64,000 nt of DNA, taken from positions 248,001 to 312,000 of the forward strand of contig NZ_JNYZ01000006.1 in assembly GCF_000717335.1 (NCBI RefSeq), in the 5' to 3' direction. Below are positions 34,801-42,549 of this stretch, piece after piece (positions within the stretch are counted from its first letter, which is position 1; each line of letters opens with the position of its first letter). The translations under genes and the position numbers were made by a program. A model generated the notes under the pieces. That model saw only the letters and a list, made by a program, of their open reading frames with translations, had not been told where the DNA came from and searched no databases. The DNA comes from Amycolatopsis jejuensis. Lineage in GTDB: Bacteria; Actinomycetota; Actinomycetes; Mycobacteriales; Pseudonocardiaceae.

Positions 34801-37461
34801 GTCGAACTCGCCGGAACCGCCGGGATGTTGTTCACCAGCAGGCTTTCCCTGCGCACGCACCCTTGGTTCGCCGACCACGTGGTCCTGGATACCGTGCTCG
34901 TGCCCGGTACCGCGTTCGTCGAGCTCGCACTGCGGGCGGCCGAGGAGACCGGGTGCGCCCGGGTCGACGAGCTGACCCTCGCCGCGCCGCTGGCGCTGCC
35001 TGCCTCGGGTGCGGTGCAGCTGCAGCTGTGGGTCGGCGACGCCGACGATTCCGGCCGCCGTCCGATGACCGTCCACGCGCGGCTCGACGGCGACCTGGGG
35101 TGGACCGAGAATGCGAGCGGGATGCTGAGCGTCGAGACCGGTTCGCCCGGCTTTGCGGTGACCGAGTGGCCGCCCGCCGACGCCGCCGCGGTGCCGCTGA
35201 CGGACTGCTACGAGGAGTTCGCCGACGCCGGATTCGCGTACGGGCCAGCGTTCCAGGGCCTGCGCGCGGTCTGGCAGCGCGGCGAGGAGATCTTCGCCGA
35301 CGTCGCGTTACCCGAGGCGGCCGGGCCCGGCGCGGCCGCGTTCGGGATCCATCCGGCGCTTCTCGATGCCACGCTGCACGCCTCGCTGCTTGCCGCCGAT
35401 GAGGGCGGCGGGCTGCCGTTCTCTTGGGAAGGCATTGCGCTGCAAGCATCCGGTGCGTCCGAGGTGCGCGTACGGCTCACCCGCACCTCGACCGAATCGA
35501 TGGCCATCGCGGTGGCCGACACCGCCGGAAACCCGGTCCTGTCAGTGGACTCGCTGCGCGTCCGGGCGGTCCCCGCCGGGCAGCTCCGCAATGCCGGGGA
35601 CGACGCGCTGTTCATGGTGGACTGGGTCTCGGTGGCCGCGGATCCGGTGCTTCCGGGGGCAATCGCCGTACTCGGCACGGAGGGCTCCGCGTTCGTCGAG
35701 GCGTTGAGCGGCCACGACGTGTGCGCAGTAGCGGACCTGGCGGCGTTCGCGGACCGCGAGGTACCCGAGGTCGTCGTGCTTCCGGTCCGCGGCGACGCGG
35801 CCGACGTGCCCGCTTCGGCCCACGAGTTGTCGTCGCGCGTGCTGGCCCTGGTTCAGCAGTGGCTCGCCGACGAGAGGTTCGCGGCTTCGCGGCTGGTCAT
35901 TGCGACCGAGGGCGCCGTCGACGGCGGAGATCTCGCGGCCGCAGCGGTGTGGGGCTTGGTGCGCTCGGCCCAGTCCGAGCATCCGGGCAGGTTCGGCTTG
36001 CTGGACTGCGGCCCGGCGTCCGGGCCGGTGCTGCTGGCCGCGCTCGGTGCGGACGAGCCGCAGGTCGTCGTGCGGGGCGGGACGGTACTGGCGGGACGGC
36101 TGGTCCGGGTTGCCGCCGGGGAATCTCCCAAGTGGGACCCGGAAGGCACCGTGCTGATCACCGGCGGCACCGGCGGGCTGGGCGCGGTACTGGCCCGGCA
36201 TCTCGTCGCCGAGCATGGGGTTCGCCACCTGCTGCTGGCCAGCCGCAGCGGCCTCGCCGCCGAGAACGTCGAGGCACTGGTCGAGGAGCTGACCGAACAA
36301 GGCGCCGACGTGACCGTGGCGGCGTGCGACGTGGCTGATCGAGCTGCACTGGCCGCGCTGCTGTCCGGCGTGCCTGCCGGGCACCCGCTGACCGCGATCG
36401 TGCACACCGCCGGAGTGCTCGACGACGGTGTCGTCGAATCGCTTACACCGGAACGGATTTCCGCCGTGTTGCGGCCGAAGGTCGACGCTGCGTGGAACCT
36501 GCACGAGCTGACCCGCGAGTGGCCGCTGGCGGCGTTCATCGCGTACTCCTCGGTCGCCGGGACCTTCGGCGGTGCCGGCCAGGCCAACTACGCCGCGGGG
36601 AACGCGTTCCTCGACGCGCTGGCCGTCCGGCGCCGGGCTGACGGCCTGGCGGGGCTGTCGCTGGCTTGGGGCCCGTGGGCCGACGGTTCGGGAATGACCG
36701 CGTCGCTGAGCGACTCGGACCTCGCGCGGCTCCGGCGGTCCGGAATGCCCGCACTCTCGCCGGAAGAAGGTGTCGCGCTCTTCGATGCGGCCCTGACCAC
36801 CGGTGCGGCCACCGTGGTGCCGGCCAGGCTGGACCTCGCCGCGGTGCGCGCACAGGGCGAGGTCCCGGCCCTGCTGCGCGGGCTGATCCGGACGGCACGG
36901 CGTTCCGCAGCGGCCGGACAGGTCACCGCGGAGACCCTGGCCAGCCGCTTGGCGGGCCTCGACGACGCCGGCCGTGACGAGGTGCTGCTCGATCTCGTCC
37001 GCAGCCAGGCCGCGCTGGTGCTCGGCCACGCCGGCCACAGCGGCATCGAGCCCGATCGGGAATTCCGGAACCTGGGCTTCGACTCGCTGACCGCGGTCGA
37101 ATTCCGGAACCGGCTGAACACCGCCACGGGCCTGCGCCTGCCGGCCACGCTGCTGTTCGACTACCCGACTCCGGCCGAACTGGTCGGGTACCTCCGCGGC
37201 GAGCTCGGCACCACCGGCACCGGAACCACGTCCCTCATCGGGGAACTCGACCGCCTGGAAACCGCCTTCGCCGCGGCGACAGTGGACGAGGTGGACGAAC
37301 AGCTGTTCAAGAAGATCGAAGGACGGCTGGACGTCCTCCGCACCCAGTGGGCTTCCCGCCGGGTTTCCGAGCCCGGCGGGGAAACCCCGGAGTTCGACTT
37401 CGAGCAGGCCACCGACGACGACGTCTTCCGCCTTCTCGACGACGAGCTCGGCCTTTCCTGA
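16855..37461 (+). CDS. Tetramodular type I PKS (modules 4-7), four malonyl DH-KR modules
   Basis: 6868 residues. ATG is 10 nt after GGAGG (16840-16844). A docking coiled coil (residues 1-34) is followed by four modules of identical order KS-AT-DH-KR-ACP. All four ATs read as malonyl type (GHS[IV]G with HAFH) and all four KRs carry LDD (B type), so the protein should build four consecutive double bonds, a tetraene segment. There is no ER and no thioesterase. The C-terminus has a helical linker and the docking tail [14 protein letters not shown], so another PKS protein must take the chain; none is encoded downstream in the window. Oddities: the last DH has Gly to Asp in its His motif, the last KR has SRSG for SRRG, and the ATs of modules 5 and 6 lie in near-identical blocks with unusual codon use. 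The four modules are listed separately. Confidence 0.97.
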   Translation: MTSTEDKLRDYLKLVTTDLRQTRQRLGAAEAKQTEPIAIVGMGCRYPGGAHSPGELWQLLLDGTDAISVFPADRGWDAAAIYDPDPDRPGKTYVVEGGFLRDAAAFDPGFFGISPREALAMDPQQRLLLEVTWEAIEHAGIDPQSLRGTETGTFVGAVESTYGAAAGLPETAEGHVLTGTAASVLSGRVSYFLGLEGPAVTVNTACSSSLVALHWAEQALRSGECSMALAGGVTVMATPSAFVEFARQRGMSRDGRCKAFAEGADGMAWGEGAGILVLERLSDAQRRGHRVLAVVRGSAVNQDGASSGLTAPHGPSQQRVIRAALENARLTPDQIDVVEAHGTGTSLGDPIEAQALIAAYGRNRARPLLLGSVKSNLGHAQAAAGVAGVIKMVLALQEAVVPKTLHAETPTTSVDWSSGAVELATGRQAWPVGGRPRRAAVSAFGISGTNAHVILEQAPETEPAPGAAAGAVVPWILSAKTPQALHGQAARLLSHLRTRPDVPIADVAASLALGRSRFSCRAVIAAGDRDSALRGLTALADGEPDPALAEGAVAGGKTAFLFSGQGSQRLGMGRELYERFPVFAEAFDAVTAELGPLLERPLEEVVWGADAGLLDETGWTQPALFAVEVALHRLVTSWGVTPDFVAGHSIGEIAAAHVAGVFPLRDAAQLVAARARLMQALPASGAMAAIQAAESEVLPLLTGSVSIAAINGPASVVVSGAEAAVAAVTARFTGQGRKTSRLRVSHAFHSPLMDAMLAEFRTTVAELSFHRPEIPVVSTRSGRVAADGELGTPDYWVRQVRETVRFADGIRALTAEGTRTFVELGPDGVLSAMTHESAPAGAAAIPLLRKDRAEEPAAVDALAQLHVRGVAVDWTTLVRGGRQVDLPTYAFQHERFWPDNAAGRPADVTAAGLDAAGHPMFGAAVVLADADGVVLTSRLSLGSHPWLADHVVGGRVLLPGTAFVELAIRAGDEVGCDRLEDLTLAAPLVLPEQEGIQLQLRVSAAGESGRRTFTIHARPEGASWVQHASGVLSAAARTGDPFDTAVWPPEGAEPVDLDGAYEWFAEGGFAYGPAFHGVRAVWRGGADVFAEVELPGHVEEAEAFGLHPALFDAALQAAALAERGEDGRSGMPFSWEGVSLHAAGATSARVRLRPVGDDTVSLALVDAAGAPIASVDSLVFRTIPAEQQAAAHQDSLFRTAWVPAPPAEAPVASVALLGTDELGLRDFVVPHEDFAALLANPAGEVPDVVLVTMAGTDSAPVEAVPAEVAGALDLLQRWLAEERLAGSRLVFVARGATTGESLAAAAVWGLVRSAQTEHPGRFGLIDLDADTASADALPQAVTSAEPNLRIHRATMLAPRLEPLPATPEPAGWDGTVLITGGTGGLGSILARHLVARGVRKLVLASRRGLDAEGAVQLRDELSGQGAEVTIASCDLTDRDAIAALLASHPVTAVVHAAGVLDDGTVASLTPEQIETVLRPKVDAAWHLHELAGELSAFVLFSSVASPFGAAGQGNYAAGNAFLDALAQHRQNLGLPGLSLQWGPWSREAGMTGGLTGADLERMAGSGVPPLTPEQGTALFDVATMSSEAVVAPVRLDVPVLAGQDEVPGVLRGLVPVRRRRATAAGAGISGLAGMAPADRREVLLDLVLGRAALVLGHAGPGSIDAERSFQELGFDSLTAVDLRNRLGTAVGRHLPATLVFDYPTPGALAGYLLGELFGSAPADVPVASLPPADDDPIAIVGMACRYPGAVQSPDDLWRLVESGTDAISAFPDNRGWDLGQVGTSRSGGFLYDAGAFDAGFFGMSPREALATDAQQRLLLETSWEAIEQAGIEPGSLRGSRTGVFAGIMYSDYSHLLSGNEFEGFRGNGSAPSVASGRVSYTLGLEGPAVTVDTACSSSLVAMHWAAQALRSGECSLALAGGATVLSTPDLFAEFSRQGGLSADGRCKSFSDEADGVGWAEGVGILVLERLSDARRNGHEVHAVLRGSAVNQDGASNGLTAPNGPSQQRVIRQALANAGLSTSDIDSVEAHGTGTTLGDPVEAQALLATYGQDREIPLLLGSVKSNLGHTQAAAGVAGVIKTVLAMRHGVLPETLHAQTPSSHVDWDAGAVELLTARTAWPETGRPRRAAVSSFGISGTNAHVILEQGPGVTGVLSEAERPAGTGLVPYLLSGKTPAALAAQAERVAGHLDSHPDLAAGDVAFSLATTRPAFAHRAVVLAGDRDRATEILTGTGAIEGSVVAGKVALVFSGQGGQRLGMGRELYARFPVFAEAFDEVAELLNGSIREVVWGEDPEALDATRHAQSALFAVEVALFRLVESWGIRPDFVAGHSVGEIAAAQVAGILSLEDACALVSARGRLMGELPAGGAMVAVQAAEDDIVPLLGGSVSIAAVNGPESVVVSGAEDEVAALVARSGRKSSRLRVSHAFHSSLMDPMLAEFRAVVAGLSFREPRIPVVSTVTGQVSAELGSPEYWVRQVREPVRFADGVRTLVDAGVTKFVELGPGGALSAMVRLQVSADAVVVPLLRKDVPEEQAAVSALARLYVHGVAVDWSSFFPGARRVPLPTYPFQRTWFWPDARPEAGDASAFGLASPGHPLLTGSVELADGNGGLLFTSALSVRTHPWLADHVVLGSTLVPGTSLLELAIRAGDEVGCGRVEELTLAAPMVLPEQGSLQVQVSVAAADDAGFRRVAVHSRPATGGTWTRNAAGLLSGTVPPDPGFDATTWPPEGAVPVDISGCYDQFAEGGFHYGAVFQGLRAVWRRGDEAFAEVRLPEDADAAGFGLHPALLDAALHAISPAGLDIEAGALPFSWTGVSLHATGASSVRVRLVRTRNDTVSIAVADTTGGPVATAEALAVRALPERLTTGLAADALFRLDWVPVAGAAPADGPVSILGADRFGLEDAVRSAGVRLGDDHAPVVLCPIGGDRTDLPAAVHSVTAAVLGHLQQWLAEDSRLVFVTKGANTGADLAAAAAAGLVRSAQSENPGRFGLIDLDDDEASLPALPRALASAEPNLAIRGGEIFAARLDRAPAAGPGYRWDPDGTVLITGGTGGLGSVLARHLAGAHGVRNLLLVSRRGGEADGVAELVAELAALGADARIAACDVSDRAALADLLTRYPVSAVVHAAGVLDDGMVGSLSPERLGPVLKAKADAAWNLHELTRDNGLTAFVTYSSAAGTFGAAGQGSYAAGNAFLDALARHRHALGLPALSLAWGPWTRTGGMTGTLTEAELDRIARSGMPVLTAEQGMELFDAAMGGDDAVVVPARLDFAALRARGPVPELLRALIRGSDRKAAATGPGLAGLGAGERAEVLLDLVRTQVALVLGHAGVAEIDPARAFTELGFDSLTAVELRNKLGTATGLPLPATLVFDYPTASALAAHLQDRLDGPAAAPVAPAPALSPVSADPIVIVGMGCRYPGGVGSPEDLWQLVADGTDAISAFPDDRGWDLRALYDADPDHLGTSYTRSGGFLHDAGEFDASFFGMSPREAMTTDAQQRLLLEVSWEALERAGIDPVSLRGSQTGVFAGVMYNDYSSLLGGAEFEGYQGSGSAGSVASGRVSYTFGFEGPAVTVDTACSSSLVGVHLAAQALRSGECSLALAGGVTVMSTPGTFVEFSRQRGLSADGRCKSFSDDADGVGWAEGIGMLVLERLSDAKRHGHPVLAVLRGSAVNQDGASNGLTAPNGPSQQRVIRQALANARLSTSDVDVVEAHGTGTKLGDPIEAQALLATYGQGRETPLLLGSVKSNLGHTQAAAGVAGVIKMVLAMRHGVAPKTLHAGTPSSTVDWSSGEVTLLAEETAWPDTGRPRRAAVSAFGISGTNVHAILEQAPPPPAPAPDAAPDLVPWPLSGKTPDALRAQAARLPEPGPDASAADIGFSLATTRSVFDHRAVVLVSPDSAPEPHPSVIEGSVVAGKVALVFSGQGAQRLGMGRELYARFPVFADAFDEVAESLDGSIREVMWGSDAALLSRTEWAQPALFAVEVALFRLVDSWGIRPDFVAGHSIGEVAAAHVAGIFSLEDACALVSARARLMGELPAGGAMVAIEAAEDEVVPLVGTGVSIAAVNGPRSVVVSGGEDAVLALVAGLGCRSSRLRVSHAFHSPLMDPMLAEFRAVVAGLSFRDARIPVVSTVTGEVSAGLGSPEYWVRQVREPVRFADGVRTLAGAGVTKFVELGPDGALSAMVGLSVAEDAVVVPLLRKDRPEEFEAVSALARLHVHGVAVDWTSFFPGARRVDLPTYPFRHRRFWPSGAGTSPGGVRAAGLGAPEHPLLRAAVPVAGSDTVLFSGLVSTRTHPWLADHVVLGSTLVPGTALLELAIRAGDEVGCGRVEELTLAAPMILPDAGGVHLQVAVAAPEESGRRAVRIYSRPEEAEDEPWTQHASGMLAVDEYHAGFATPDREWPPAGAEPVALADFYDERAADGFEYGPMFQGLQAVWRSGSEVFAEVALPEGAGAETFGLHPALLDASLHAGAFDGRSADNGSVPFSWTDVSLHVKGAREIRVTLGWDADGARTIAVADHSGAPVASIGALRVRPLSAEQLGSATVDRDSLFGLGWVPVEASGGPGTPIVLGADPFGLAATLRAGGIPVAEHADLASAGSPAGPVLVSLAAAPGEVPESVHTTASQALLLVQEWLAEERFAEARLVFVSRGASSGKDVAAAAVQGLVRSAQAENPGRFGLVDLAGEPGELLAAALCSGEPEVMVRDGAVLAGRLSRIAPELPAGHWDPDGTVLLTGGTGGLGAVLARHLVAERGVRHLLMLSRRGSAADGAAELVADLTGLGADVRIEAGDVADRTALAGLLSAIPDEHPLVAVVHTAGVLDDGVIGSLSPERMDSVLWPKVDGGWHLHELTRDLPLSAFVVFSSIAGVFGSAGQGNYAAGNAFLDALMQRRRAAGLPGVSLAWGPWDQTAGMTGDLSAAGLTRIARAGIPPLSAERGVELFDAALATGASLVLPVRLDLPVLRAQDEIPTLLRGLIRAPARRAAGPATAAGLIRRLTGRSEAERRADLLDLVRTQVAIVLGHDGGDEIDPGRAFRDLGFDSLTAVELRNRLNTGTGLKLPATLVFDYPTPGALAGHLLGALFGGEAPAGPQALAPIDDDPIVIVGMSCRYPGGVGSPEDLWQVVTGGVDAISGFPENRGWDVAGLYHADPDHPGTSYTRSGGFLHDAGQFDPAFFGMSPREAMTTDPQQRLLLEVSWEAFERAGIDPVSLRGSQTGVFAGVMYNDYSTALPAEEYEGYQGHGSAGSIASGRVSYTFGLEGPAVTVDTACSSSLVAMHWAAQALRSGECSLALAGGVTVMSTPGTFVEFSRQKGMSPDGRCKAFAAAADGVGWAEGIGMLVLERLSDAERNGHEVLAVVRGSAVNQDGASNGLTAPNGPSQQRVIRQALASAGLSTSDVDVVEAHGTGTTLGDPIEAQALLATYGQGRETPLLLGSVKSNFGHTQAAAGVAGVIKMVLAMRHGVVPKTLHVDTPSGEVDWAAGDVELVTEQVTWPQADRPRRAGISSFGISGTNVHTIIEQPTTPLDPAEAAADGLVPWVLSARTPAALRQQAGRLLSRVDGLRPVDVGWSLAGNRSRFGCRAVVLAEDHEDAVRSLTALAAGEPDPGLIEGSAVSGKTAFLFSGQGSQRLGMGRELYSRFPAFAQAFDAVATELDRHLDRPLREVMWGEDAGALDDTGWTQPALFAVEVALFRLVHSFGITADQFAGHSIGELTAAYAAGVFTIEDACAVVAARARLMRELPATGAMLAVQASEAEVAAMLDGHEKEAGIAAVNGPLSVVVSGETGAVEEIARRFESNGRRTKRLPVSHAFHSPLMEPMLESFRTVLEGVSFTEPAVPVISNLTGRAAAPGELCTPDYWVRHVREAVRFADGVEALAGNGVTVFLELGPDAALTAMVRETLSGSEVALPALRKDRSEVRALTSALAGLHVRGTEVDFSAFFPGARRVDLPTYAFQHEHFWPAPGFAGGDVIAAGLGAAGHPLLGAAVELAGTAGMLFTSRLSLRTHPWFADHVVLDTVLVPGTAFVELALRAAEETGCARVDELTLAAPLALPASGAVQLQLWVGDADDSGRRPMTVHARLDGDLGWTENASGMLSVETGSPGFAVTEWPPADAAAVPLTDCYEEFADAGFAYGPAFQGLRAVWQRGEEIFADVALPEAAGPGAAAFGIHPALLDATLHASLLAADEGGGLPFSWEGIALQASGASEVRVRLTRTSTESMAIAVADTAGNPVLSVDSLRVRAVPAGQLRNAGDDALFMVDWVSVAADPVLPGAIAVLGTEGSAFVEALSGHDVCAVADLAAFADREVPEVVVLPVRGDAADVPASAHELSSRVLALVQQWLADERFAASRLVIATEGAVDGGDLAAAAVWGLVRSAQSEHPGRFGLLDCGPASGPVLLAALGADEPQVVVRGGTVLAGRLVRVAAGESPKWDPEGTVLITGGTGGLGAVLARHLVAEHGVRHLLLASRSGLAAENVEALVEELTEQGADVTVAACDVADRAALAALLSGVPAGHPLTAIVHTAGVLDDGVVESLTPERISAVLRPKVDAAWNLHELTREWPLAAFIAYSSVAGTFGGAGQANYAAGNAFLDALAVRRRADGLAGLSLAWGPWADGSGMTASLSDSDLARLRRSGMPALSPEEGVALFDAALTTGAATVVPARLDLAAVRAQGEVPALLRGLIRTARRSAAAGQVTAETLASRLAGLDDAGRDEVLLDLVRSQAALVLGHAGHSGIEPDREFRNLGFDSLTAVEFRNRLNTATGLRLPATLLFDYPTPAELVGYLRGELGTTGTGTTSLIGELDRLETAFAAATVDEVDEQLFKKIEGRLDVLRTQWASRRVSEPGGETPEFDFEQATDDDVFRLLDDELGLS
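16957..22020 (+). other. PKS module 4 (KS-AT-DH-KR-ACP)
   Basis: Residues 35-~1720 of the tetramodular PKS. KS Cys206 in NTACSSS. AT Ser649 (GHSIG) with HAFH at 746-749, malonyl type. DH His950 ([10 protein letters not shown]) and HPALFDAAL Asp are intact, with YGPAF present. KR from ~1373, LDD. ACP Ser1676 (GFDSL). Expected product: an alpha,beta-double bond. Confidence 0.92.
22057..27000 (+). other. PKS module 5 (KS-AT-DH-KR-ACP)
   Basis: Residues ~1735-3382. KS Cys1895 (DTACSSS). AT Ser2331 (GHSVG) with HAFH, malonyl type. DH His2627 ([10 protein letters not shown]) and HPALLDAAL Asp are intact; YGPxF reads YGAVF, a mild change. KR from ~3042, LDD. ACP Ser3344. Expected product: an alpha,beta-double bond. 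The AT lies in a block (23558-24540) with TTG-rich codon use, nearly repeated in module 6. Confidence 0.92.
23558..24540 (+). repeat. AT block of module 5 with foreign codon use (copy 1)
   Basis: This ~980-bp stretch spans the AT of module 5. By eye it is close to 90% identical at DNA level to 28560-29545 in module 6. It uses TTG for Leu and T- or A-ending codons far more than the flanking KS and DH DNA, which uses CTG/CTC. The change is abrupt near the motif ggttcggtggtggcggg. Confidence 0.75.
27064..32070 (+). other. PKS module 6 (KS-AT-DH-KR-ACP)
   Basis: Residues ~3404-5072. KS Cys3574. AT Ser4000 (GHSIG) with HAFH, malonyl type. DH His4296 ([10 protein letters not shown]) and HPALLDASL Asp, YGPMF, intact. 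KR from ~4724, LDD. ACP Ser5037. Expected product: an alpha,beta-double bond. Its KS half shares long near-identical DNA with module 7. Confidence 0.92.
28560..29545 (+). repeat. AT block of module 6 with foreign codon use (copy 2)
   Basis: Second copy of the block described at 23558-24540, spanning the AT of module 6. It starts at the same motif (ggttcggtggtggcggg) and ends near the post-AT linker (FFPGARRV). The ATs of modules 4 and 7 encode related proteins but have ordinary GC-rich codon use. Confidence 0.75.
32137..37200 (+). other. PKS module 7 (KS-AT-DH-KR-ACP), DH motif altered
   Basis: Residues ~5095-6782. KS Cys5265. AT Ser5705 ([14 protein letters not shown], a more divergent malonyl-type AT) with HAFH. 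DH motif reads [10 protein letters not shown]: His6008 and Pro6017 are present but the conserved Gly is Asp6012. The second catalytic Asp (HPALLDATL) and YGPAF are kept. KR from ~6431 has LDD, but the NADPH-binding SRRG reads SRSG. ACP Ser6744. The expected double bond depends on whether the altered DH still works. Confidence 0.9.
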
Positions 37462-37567
37462 GGCCCGGAGACGCGGTTGCCCGGATTCACCTGAACAGCC
37501 GACTGCCGTCGTTTCCGGCGGGCTGACCTGCTTCGCCGGACCGGGGCACCGCGTCCGTCCGGCGGGC

Positions 37568-37589
37568 CTTAAGCCGACCGTAAGGCGAT
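37568..37589 (+). promoter_or_regulatory. Tandem 11-bp direct repeat, candidate SARP operator
   Basis: Two abutting 11-mers, cttaagccgac (37568-37578) and cgtaaggcgat (37579-37589), match at 8 of 11 positions. SARP activators typically bind direct repeats with 11-bp period near the -35 region. This pair covers the -35 position of the candidate -10 at 37606 and lies ~90 bp upstream of the lanthipeptide synthetase start. The 16-bp distance to the -10 is longer than the classical 8 bp. Confidence 0.45.
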
Positions 37590-37605
37590 GGGGCAGCCCG
37601 GTTCC

Positions 37606-37611
37606 TAACGT
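37606..37611 (+). promoter_or_regulatory. Candidate -10 element of the lanthipeptide operon
   Basis: TAACGT lies in the 217-bp gap between the PKS stop (37461) and the synthetase start (37679). No good TTGACA-like -35 is seen 17 bp upstream; instead the 11-bp direct repeats occupy that place, as in activator-dependent promoters. The rest of the gap shows no gene. Confidence 0.35.
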
Positions 37612-37678
37612 TGCGCAGCACAGCCGACGGTGCCGGTCGGTTGTGCTGATGGTCCGCGGCGTGGGATGGCGAGGCGTG

Positions 37679-40396
37679 ATGGCTGAGTTCGACTTCAGTG
37701 TCATCGGTGCGGTCGGTTCGGATTCGCTCGGGAGTTCGGTGCTGATCGAGGTGGCCCGCCGGGGCTTGCGATCCGGAGGGGCGGGCAAGAGGTGGGCGTT
37801 GCGCATCGGCTCGCCGTGGTGCTCGGTGGACCCGGTGGCCGGTTTCCGGGGCAAACAGGGCTGGAAGCTGCACGTCTCGGCGACCATCGCGTCGGCAGGG
37901 GAGGTGCTTGCCCGCGCGCTGCCGGTGTTGCTGAAGGAGGCTTCGCCGTTCAAGTTCGCCGCCACGCTGGACCAGGTGGCGCTGCTGAACGCCCGGCACA
38001 CCGCCCGCGGGCATTCGGGCAAGTTCCTGACCGTGTACCCGGAGAGCGACGAAACCGCGGTGCGGCTTGCCGAGCAGCTGGACCGCGTGACCACCGGCCT
38101 CGCCGGGCCGCGGATCCTGTCCGACCGGCCCTACCGGCCGGGGAGCCTGGTGCACTACCGCTACGGCGCCTTCGTGGAACGGCGGCTGCTCACCCCCGAC
38201 GGCTTCTACTCCTGGGTGCTGGAGGATCCCGACGGCAACCTCGTCGAGGACCGGCGGACCGGCCGGTACACGCCGCCGCCGTGGGTGGTCAGCCCGTTCC
38301 CCCGGGACGCCCGCGGCCCGGGCGGGACCACCGAGGCGCGGGAAGTGCTGGTGGGACAACGGTTCCTGGTCCGCGAGGCCATCCGGCACACCAATCGCGG
38401 CGGGGTGTACCGCGCGCAGGACTCCGACGGGGCTGCCGTGGTGCTCAAGGAGGCCCGGCCGCACGTGGGCACCGGCCGGGACGGCCGGGACGAGCAGGAC
38501 CGGCTGCGCGCCGAGGCGGCCGCGCTGGAACTGCTCGGCGGGCGCGCGGCCGCGCCGGAGCTGCTGGGGCTGTTCGAACAGGCCGGCCATCTTTTCCTTG
38601 CCGAGGAACAAGTTCCGGGCAGTCCGCTGCGGGACTGGGTACCGGACCGGATCCGGGCGCACGGCTGGCGGGCGGGGGTACCTTCGGCGCTGCCGGTGGC
38701 GATGCGGGTCGTGCGGCTGATGACCCGGGCCCATCGGGCGGGCCTGGTGCTGCGCGATTTCAATCCCAGCAACATCATCGTCCGGCCGGACGGCGAGCTG
38801 CGGCTGATCGATCTCGAACTGGCGGTGCGGGCGAAGCATGCCGGGGACGCGGTACGGCACGTCGGGACACCGGGGTTCAGTGCGCCGGAGCAGCTCGGCG
38901 GTGCCGCACCCGCGTTGGCCGCCGACTACTACAGCCTGGGTGCGACGCTGTGCTTTCTCGTGCTGGGGACGGTCCCGTACCAGGCCGACGACGTTCCCGC
39001 CGCGGATCCGCCTCGTCCCGCGCTCACCGAATGGCTCACCGAACGATGGCCGGACACCGGGATGCCCGCCGAGCTGGCCGAGCTGATCCTGGGGCTGATG
39101 CACCCCGATCCCGGTCGCCGGCCGGATTCCGGGCGGGCCAGGGAGGTGCTGTCGGGCATGGTCACGCGCGCGGCGAATCCCGGGTCGCCGGGGGCGGTCC
39201 GGTTTCCCGACAGCGACTGGCGCGACGACGTCGACGGCGTGATCGGGCACCTGCTGGACACCATGTCCCCGGACGAGGAGCGGTTGTGGCCCCTCTCGTG
39301 CGCACACGGTGCTCCGGATCCGTGCAGCGTGCAGCACGGCGCGGCGGGGGTGCTGGGCACGCTCACCCGCGCGGTGGTCACGGGGGCGAGTGCGGACGAG
39401 CGGCTCCGGCCGGGAGTCGGGAAGATCGGCGACTGGATCGTCGCGCGGCGGGACGCGCCCGGCCGTCCGCCCGGCCTGTACTTCGGCACCGCGGGCATGG
39501 CCTGGGCGCTGTACGACGCGGGCGTGGCCATCGGCGCCGACCGGCTCGCCGACGCCGGGCTGGAAGCCGCCCGGGGGCTACCCGCGGCCTCCGTCAACCC
39601 GGACGTCACGCACGGCACGGCGGGAATCGTGCTGACGCTGCTGCACTTGTGGAGCCTCAGCGGGGACGAAACGTTGCTGGCCAAGGCGATCGAGTCGGCC
39701 GATGCGCTGGTCGCCGCGGCCGAGGACGGGCCGGACGGGCTGAGCTGGGGCACCCCGGCCGAACACCTGTCCCAGCTCGCCGGGCGCCGCTACTACGGTT
39801 TCGCGCACGGCAGCTCCGGGGTGGCCTACAGCTTGCTGGTCGCCTCGACCGCGACCGGGCGGACGGACTACCTCGACGTGGCCCGCAGGGTCGGCAAGGC
39901 GTTGCTCGGCCACGCCATCCCGGCCGGCGATCTCGTGCAGTGGGGTGCCGGGACGGGCGACCAGGCCACCGCCCCGCACTGGTGCCACGGAGCGGCAGGC
40001 GTCGGCACCTTCCTGACCCGGCTGCACCGGGTCACCGGGGACGAGGAGTTCGGCCGGTACGCCCGGCGCGCCGGCAATGCGGTGCTGGCCGCCGCCGGCC
40101 GCAGCGGGGCGGCACAGTGCCACGGTCTCGCCGGCAACGCCGAGCTGCTGCTCGACCTCCACGAGAACACCGGTGATCCCGAATGCCTCGGCGGGGCGCA
40201 CCGGCTGGCGCGTCTCGTGCACACCCGGCGCTGCCTCCGGGGCGGCCGCGCGGTGTTCGCCGACGACCACGGCGGGATCACCGCGACCTGGGGGGACGGC
40301 ATGACCGGAGTGCTGGGATTCCTGCTTCGGCTGCGATATGGCACCCGGCGGATGTGGATGGCCGACGAGCTGCTGGGGCACGGGGGTCCGCAGTGA
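37679..40396 (+). CDS. lanL: Class IV-type lanthipeptide synthetase (lyase-kinase-cyclase)
   Basis: 905 residues from ATG 37679 (GAGG just upstream; in-frame GTG 37643 and ATG 37649 would add 12 or 10 residues). Residues ~1-220 form the phosphothreonine/phosphoserine lyase with the hallmark GKFLTVYP (Lys115). Residues ~225-500 form a Ser/Thr kinase-like domain: Lys257, catalytic loop RDFNPSN (Asp360, Asn365), and DLE (Asp378) in place of DFG. Residues ~520-905 form a LanC-like cyclase with repeated HG motifs and the zinc ligands Cys769 (WCHG), Cys814 and His815 (CHG). These ligands are the feature that separates class IV (LanL) from class III (LanKC) enzymes. It should phosphorylate and dehydrate Ser/Thr of the precursor at 42292, then form (methyl)lanthionines in the cytoplasm. 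Its stop overlaps the next start (GTGA). Confidence 0.92.
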   Translation: MAEFDFSVIGAVGSDSLGSSVLIEVARRGLRSGGAGKRWALRIGSPWCSVDPVAGFRGKQGWKLHVSATIASAGEVLARALPVLLKEASPFKFAATLDQVALLNARHTARGHSGKFLTVYPESDETAVRLAEQLDRVTTGLAGPRILSDRPYRPGSLVHYRYGAFVERRLLTPDGFYSWVLEDPDGNLVEDRRTGRYTPPPWVVSPFPRDARGPGGTTEAREVLVGQRFLVREAIRHTNRGGVYRAQDSDGAAVVLKEARPHVGTGRDGRDEQDRLRAEAAALELLGGRAAAPELLGLFEQAGHLFLAEEQVPGSPLRDWVPDRIRAHGWRAGVPSALPVAMRVVRLMTRAHRAGLVLRDFNPSNIIVRPDGELRLIDLELAVRAKHAGDAVRHVGTPGFSAPEQLGGAAPALAADYYSLGATLCFLVLGTVPYQADDVPAADPPRPALTEWLTERWPDTGMPAELAELILGLMHPDPGRRPDSGRAREVLSGMVTRAANPGSPGAVRFPDSDWRDDVDGVIGHLLDTMSPDEERLWPLSCAHGAPDPCSVQHGAAGVLGTLTRAVVTGASADERLRPGVGKIGDWIVARRDAPGRPPGLYFGTAGMAWALYDAGVAIGADRLADAGLEAARGLPAASVNPDVTHGTAGIVLTLLHLWSLSGDETLLAKAIESADALVAAAEDGPDGLSWGTPAEHLSQLAGRRYYGFAHGSSGVAYSLLVASTATGRTDYLDVARRVGKALLGHAIPAGDLVQWGAGTGDQATAPHWCHGAAGVGTFLTRLHRVTGDEEFGRYARRAGNAVLAAAGRSGAAQCHGLAGNAELLLDLHENTGDPECLGGAHRLARLVHTRRCLRGGRAVFADDHGGITATWGDGMTGVLGFLLRLRYGTRRMWMADELLGHGGPQ

Positions 40397-42285
40397 GGAC
40401 ACCACCCGCCCGCGCGGACGGCCGCACCGGCCGGGGCGCCGCCCCCGCGCCGCGGCGGCCGGGCCGCTCCGTCGTCGACCGGACCGGATTCGCCCTGTCC
40501 GCCGGTGGCTGTACCGGCGCGTCCATCCTGCTGCCGGGCTCCGAGGCGGTGCTGGAGGTGTGGCAGCTCGGCCGCACCGTCACCCGCCGGACGGTGCCGT
40601 GGGTCCGCGTCGAGCGGGGTACTTCGGTGCTGCCGCTGGACGACGGGACGCTGGTGCTGTGCCAGCCGTCCGTCGGCGACCCAGAATGCCACACGATCAC
40701 CGCACTGCCGACCCGGCACGAGGCCGGGAGGATCACCCCGCTCGGCCACATCCGGGGCCTCAGCTGCTACCTGCTGCCTGCCCCGCCCGGCTGGGCCGCG
40801 GTCGCGCTGGCGGTCGTGATCGACCGGACCCTGCACTCGACCGTCTGGCGGCTGAACCGCGCCGGTGGCGGGATGGAACTGCTGGTGCGGCTGCCCGGTG
40901 CGCTCTCCGGCGGAATCCGGATCGACGAGGACTCCGGGCTGCTCGCGGTGAACCAGGTGCTGCACGGACGGCACACCGGCGGCCTGCTGGTGGACCTCGT
41001 ACGGGGCTCGTGGCGGCGGATCTGGTCGCTGTCGGCGGCGACCACCGACCGCATCCACTGTTACGCACCCCGCACCCGGCGCCTGGTGGTCAGCAGCGAC
41101 GTCTCCGGCGAGCCGCGGCTCGGCTGGGGAGTCCTCGGCGAACGCACCGTGCACTTCCCGCCCAAGCTGCACCGGGACGGATATCGCCGGCACGCGCTGA
41201 CCTTCGACGAGGCGGGCGAACGGGTGCTGGTGCACGAGACCGAGGGAACGCTTTCCCGGCTGTACGTCTACCACCTGGCCGAGGACGACCTGAGCCCGCT
41301 GCCGCTGCCGGACGGCACCATCACCTCCCCGGCCTGCTGGACCGGGGACACCATCCGGCTGCCCTACTCGTGCCCCGGCCGCCCGCCGACCATCGGCACC
41401 CTGCGGCTGACGCGCGCCGAGCCGGCCTGGTCGGTGCCCCGCGAGACCGGGTACTCCGGCGGGCATTCGGTGCACGCCGACCGGACCGAGGTGACGGGCG
41501 CGGCGGGGCGGATCGAGGCCATCGTCTACGGCGGACCGCAATGGCAGTCGGCGAAACGGCTGGTGGTCGCGTTGCACGGGGGCCCGCTCGCGGCGTGGCG
41601 GTTCCAGTTCGACCCGCTGTTCCACCAGCTCGCCGGTGCGGGGATCGCCGTGCTCGCCCCCAACTACCGGGGCAGCACCGGCTACGGCACGCGGCACCGG
41701 AACGCGGTGCTGGGCCATTGGGGCGGCCCCGACCTGGACGACGTGCTGGCCATCGGGCGCGAGCTGGCCGAGGCGAGGAGCGCGCGGGGCAGGCCGGCGC
41801 CGGTCGTCCTCGGGGCGAGCTACGGGGCGTATCTGGCGTTGCTCGCCGCCGGCACCGAGCCGTCGATGTGGTCGGCATGTGTTGCGCTGGCACCGTTTCT
41901 GTCCCCGGGGGACCTTTCCGAGTCCGCGGCGGCCCCGGTCCGGGAGCGCCTCGACGAGCTCGGCGCGCGCCGCGGCGAGGACCAGGACGTGCTCGAAGTC
42001 TGTGCGTCGCTGCGGATGCCGGTGCTGCTGGCGCACGGCGTGCACGACGAACGGATCCCGGTGCAGCAGTCCCGCCGCCTCGAACGGCGGCTGGCCGAGC
42101 TCGGCCCCGCCGCCGGGCCACTCGACTACCTGGAACTCAACACCGATCACGCCGGGGTCGTCGAACATCATCTTCCGCCGCTGGTGCGGCGGATCACGGA
42201 CTTCTGCCGCACACACGCCTCCGGCGTGGTGCCAGGGAGCGGCAGAAGGGCACGAACATCCGCACGATCCGGCGAAAGGAGGTGA
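40393..42285 (+). CDS. Prolyl-oligopeptidase-family (S9) serine peptidase, probable leader peptidase
   Basis: 630 residues from GTG 40393, which overlaps the synthetase stop by 4 nt (GTGA), implying translational coupling. The N-terminal ~380 residues look like a beta-propeller. The C-terminal ~240 residues are an alpha/beta-hydrolase with GASYGAY (Ser476), HDERIP (Asp552) and DHAG (His586), a complete catalytic triad. There is no signal peptide or membrane segment, so it is cytoplasmic. Prolyl oligopeptidases remove leaders in some class III lanthipeptide pathways (for example flavipeptin). The two prolines of the neighbouring precursor, Pro16 and Pro20, are both in its leader, which fits. 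The stop TGA lies inside the precursor's ribosome site. An unrelated acyl-peptide hydrolase role is the main alternative. Confidence 0.85.
   Translation: MRTPPARADGRTGRGAAPAPRRPGRSVVDRTGFALSAGGCTGASILLPGSEAVLEVWQLGRTVTRRTVPWVRVERGTSVLPLDDGTLVLCQPSVGDPECHTITALPTRHEAGRITPLGHIRGLSCYLLPAPPGWAAVALAVVIDRTLHSTVWRLNRAGGGMELLVRLPGALSGGIRIDEDSGLLAVNQVLHGRHTGGLLVDLVRGSWRRIWSLSAATTDRIHCYAPRTRRLVVSSDVSGEPRLGWGVLGERTVHFPPKLHRDGYRRHALTFDEAGERVLVHETEGTLSRLYVYHLAEDDLSPLPLPDGTITSPACWTGDTIRLPYSCPGRPPTIGTLRLTRAEPAWSVPRETGYSGGHSVHADRTEVTGAAGRIEAIVYGGPQWQSAKRLVVALHGGPLAAWRFQFDPLFHQLAGAGIAVLAPNYRGSTGYGTRHRNAVLGHWGGPDLDDVLAIGRELAEARSARGRPAPVVLGASYGAYLALLAAGTEPSMWSACVALAPFLSPGDLSESAAAPVRERLDELGARRGEDQDVLEVCASLRMPVLLAHGVHDERIPVQQSRRLERRLAELGPAAGPLDYLELNTDHAGVVEHHLPPLVRRITDFCRTHASGVVPGSGRRARTSARSGERR
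42275..42285 (+). promoter_or_regulatory. Consensus ribosome binding site of the precursor peptide
   Basis: AAAGGAGGTGA is a full anti-16S match, with GGAGG at 42278-42282 and 9 nt to the ATG at 42292. It is the strongest such site noticed in the window and contains the stop codon of the upstream peptidase. Such strength fits a peptide that is needed in excess over its enzymes, and it fixes the start of the small gene. Confidence 0.85.
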
Positions 42286-42291
42286 ACACCC

Positions 42292-42456
42292 ATGGAACTC
42301 GAAGAATTCGACATGGTGGCGTCGCTGCAGGCGCTGCCCGAGACCGATCCGGTCGAGGTCGACGGAATCCAGCTCGGCGGGGGAGGCGCGACGTGTAACT
42401 GCATCGGCCTGCTGACCGTGCTGCAGACCATCTGCATCGGCGTGTCCTGCGCCTGA
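42292..42456 (+). CDS. lanA: Lanthipeptide precursor peptide
   Basis: 54 residues. Leader ~1-32 is acidic (MELEEFD...), with a class III/IV-like LQAL box at 12-15, ALPETDP at 14-20, EVDG at 22-25 and a GGGG run at 29-32. The core, ~33-54, starts ATCNCIGLL and ends CIGVSCA. It holds exactly four Ser/Thr (Thr34, Thr42, Thr46, Ser52) and four Cys (Cys35, Cys37, Cys48, Cys53), enough for four (methyl)lanthionine rings. From memory, the core pattern resembles the venezuelin/streptocollin/globisporin type of class IV lanthipeptides; this was not searched. It lies 6 bp after the peptidase stop and is followed by two hairpins, then the exporters. The leader/core boundary is an inference. Confidence 0.92.
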   Translation: MELEEFDMVASLQALPETDPVEVDGIQLGGGGATCNCIGLLTVLQTICIGVSCA

Positions 42457-42468
42457 GCCTGCTCAGGC
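42451..42468 (+). terminator. Hairpin overlapping the precursor stop codon
   Basis: GCCTGAGC, two bases, then GCTCAGGC is a perfect inverted repeat that folds as a 7-bp stem with a 4-nt loop and includes the TGA stop. It directly abuts a larger hairpin and probably acts with it. Confidence 0.6.
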
Positions 42469-42509
42469 ACCTGGTGTCCCGCCCGCTGGTATCGAGCGGG
42501 ACACCAGGT
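42469..42509 (+). terminator. Strong hairpin between precursor and exporter genes (partial terminator)
   Basis: Perfect 14-bp inverted repeat: arms at 42469-42482 (acctggtgtcccgc) and 42496-42509 with a 13-nt loop. An alternative inner pairing (cccgct/agcggg) exists. There is no T-run, as is common in actinomycetes. It probably terminates part of the transcripts or protects the 3' end of the short precursor message, raising peptide over exporter expression. Confidence 0.7.
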
Positions 42510-42549
42510 CCGCCGCAGCGGAACGGGTACGAACGAACTGTAGGGTGCG

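Noticed and set aside
42292-42456. Precursor as a GG-type class II lanthipeptide substrate
   Set aside because: The GGGG run suggests a double-glycine cut, but neither exporter has a C39 peptidase domain and the synthetase is not LanM.
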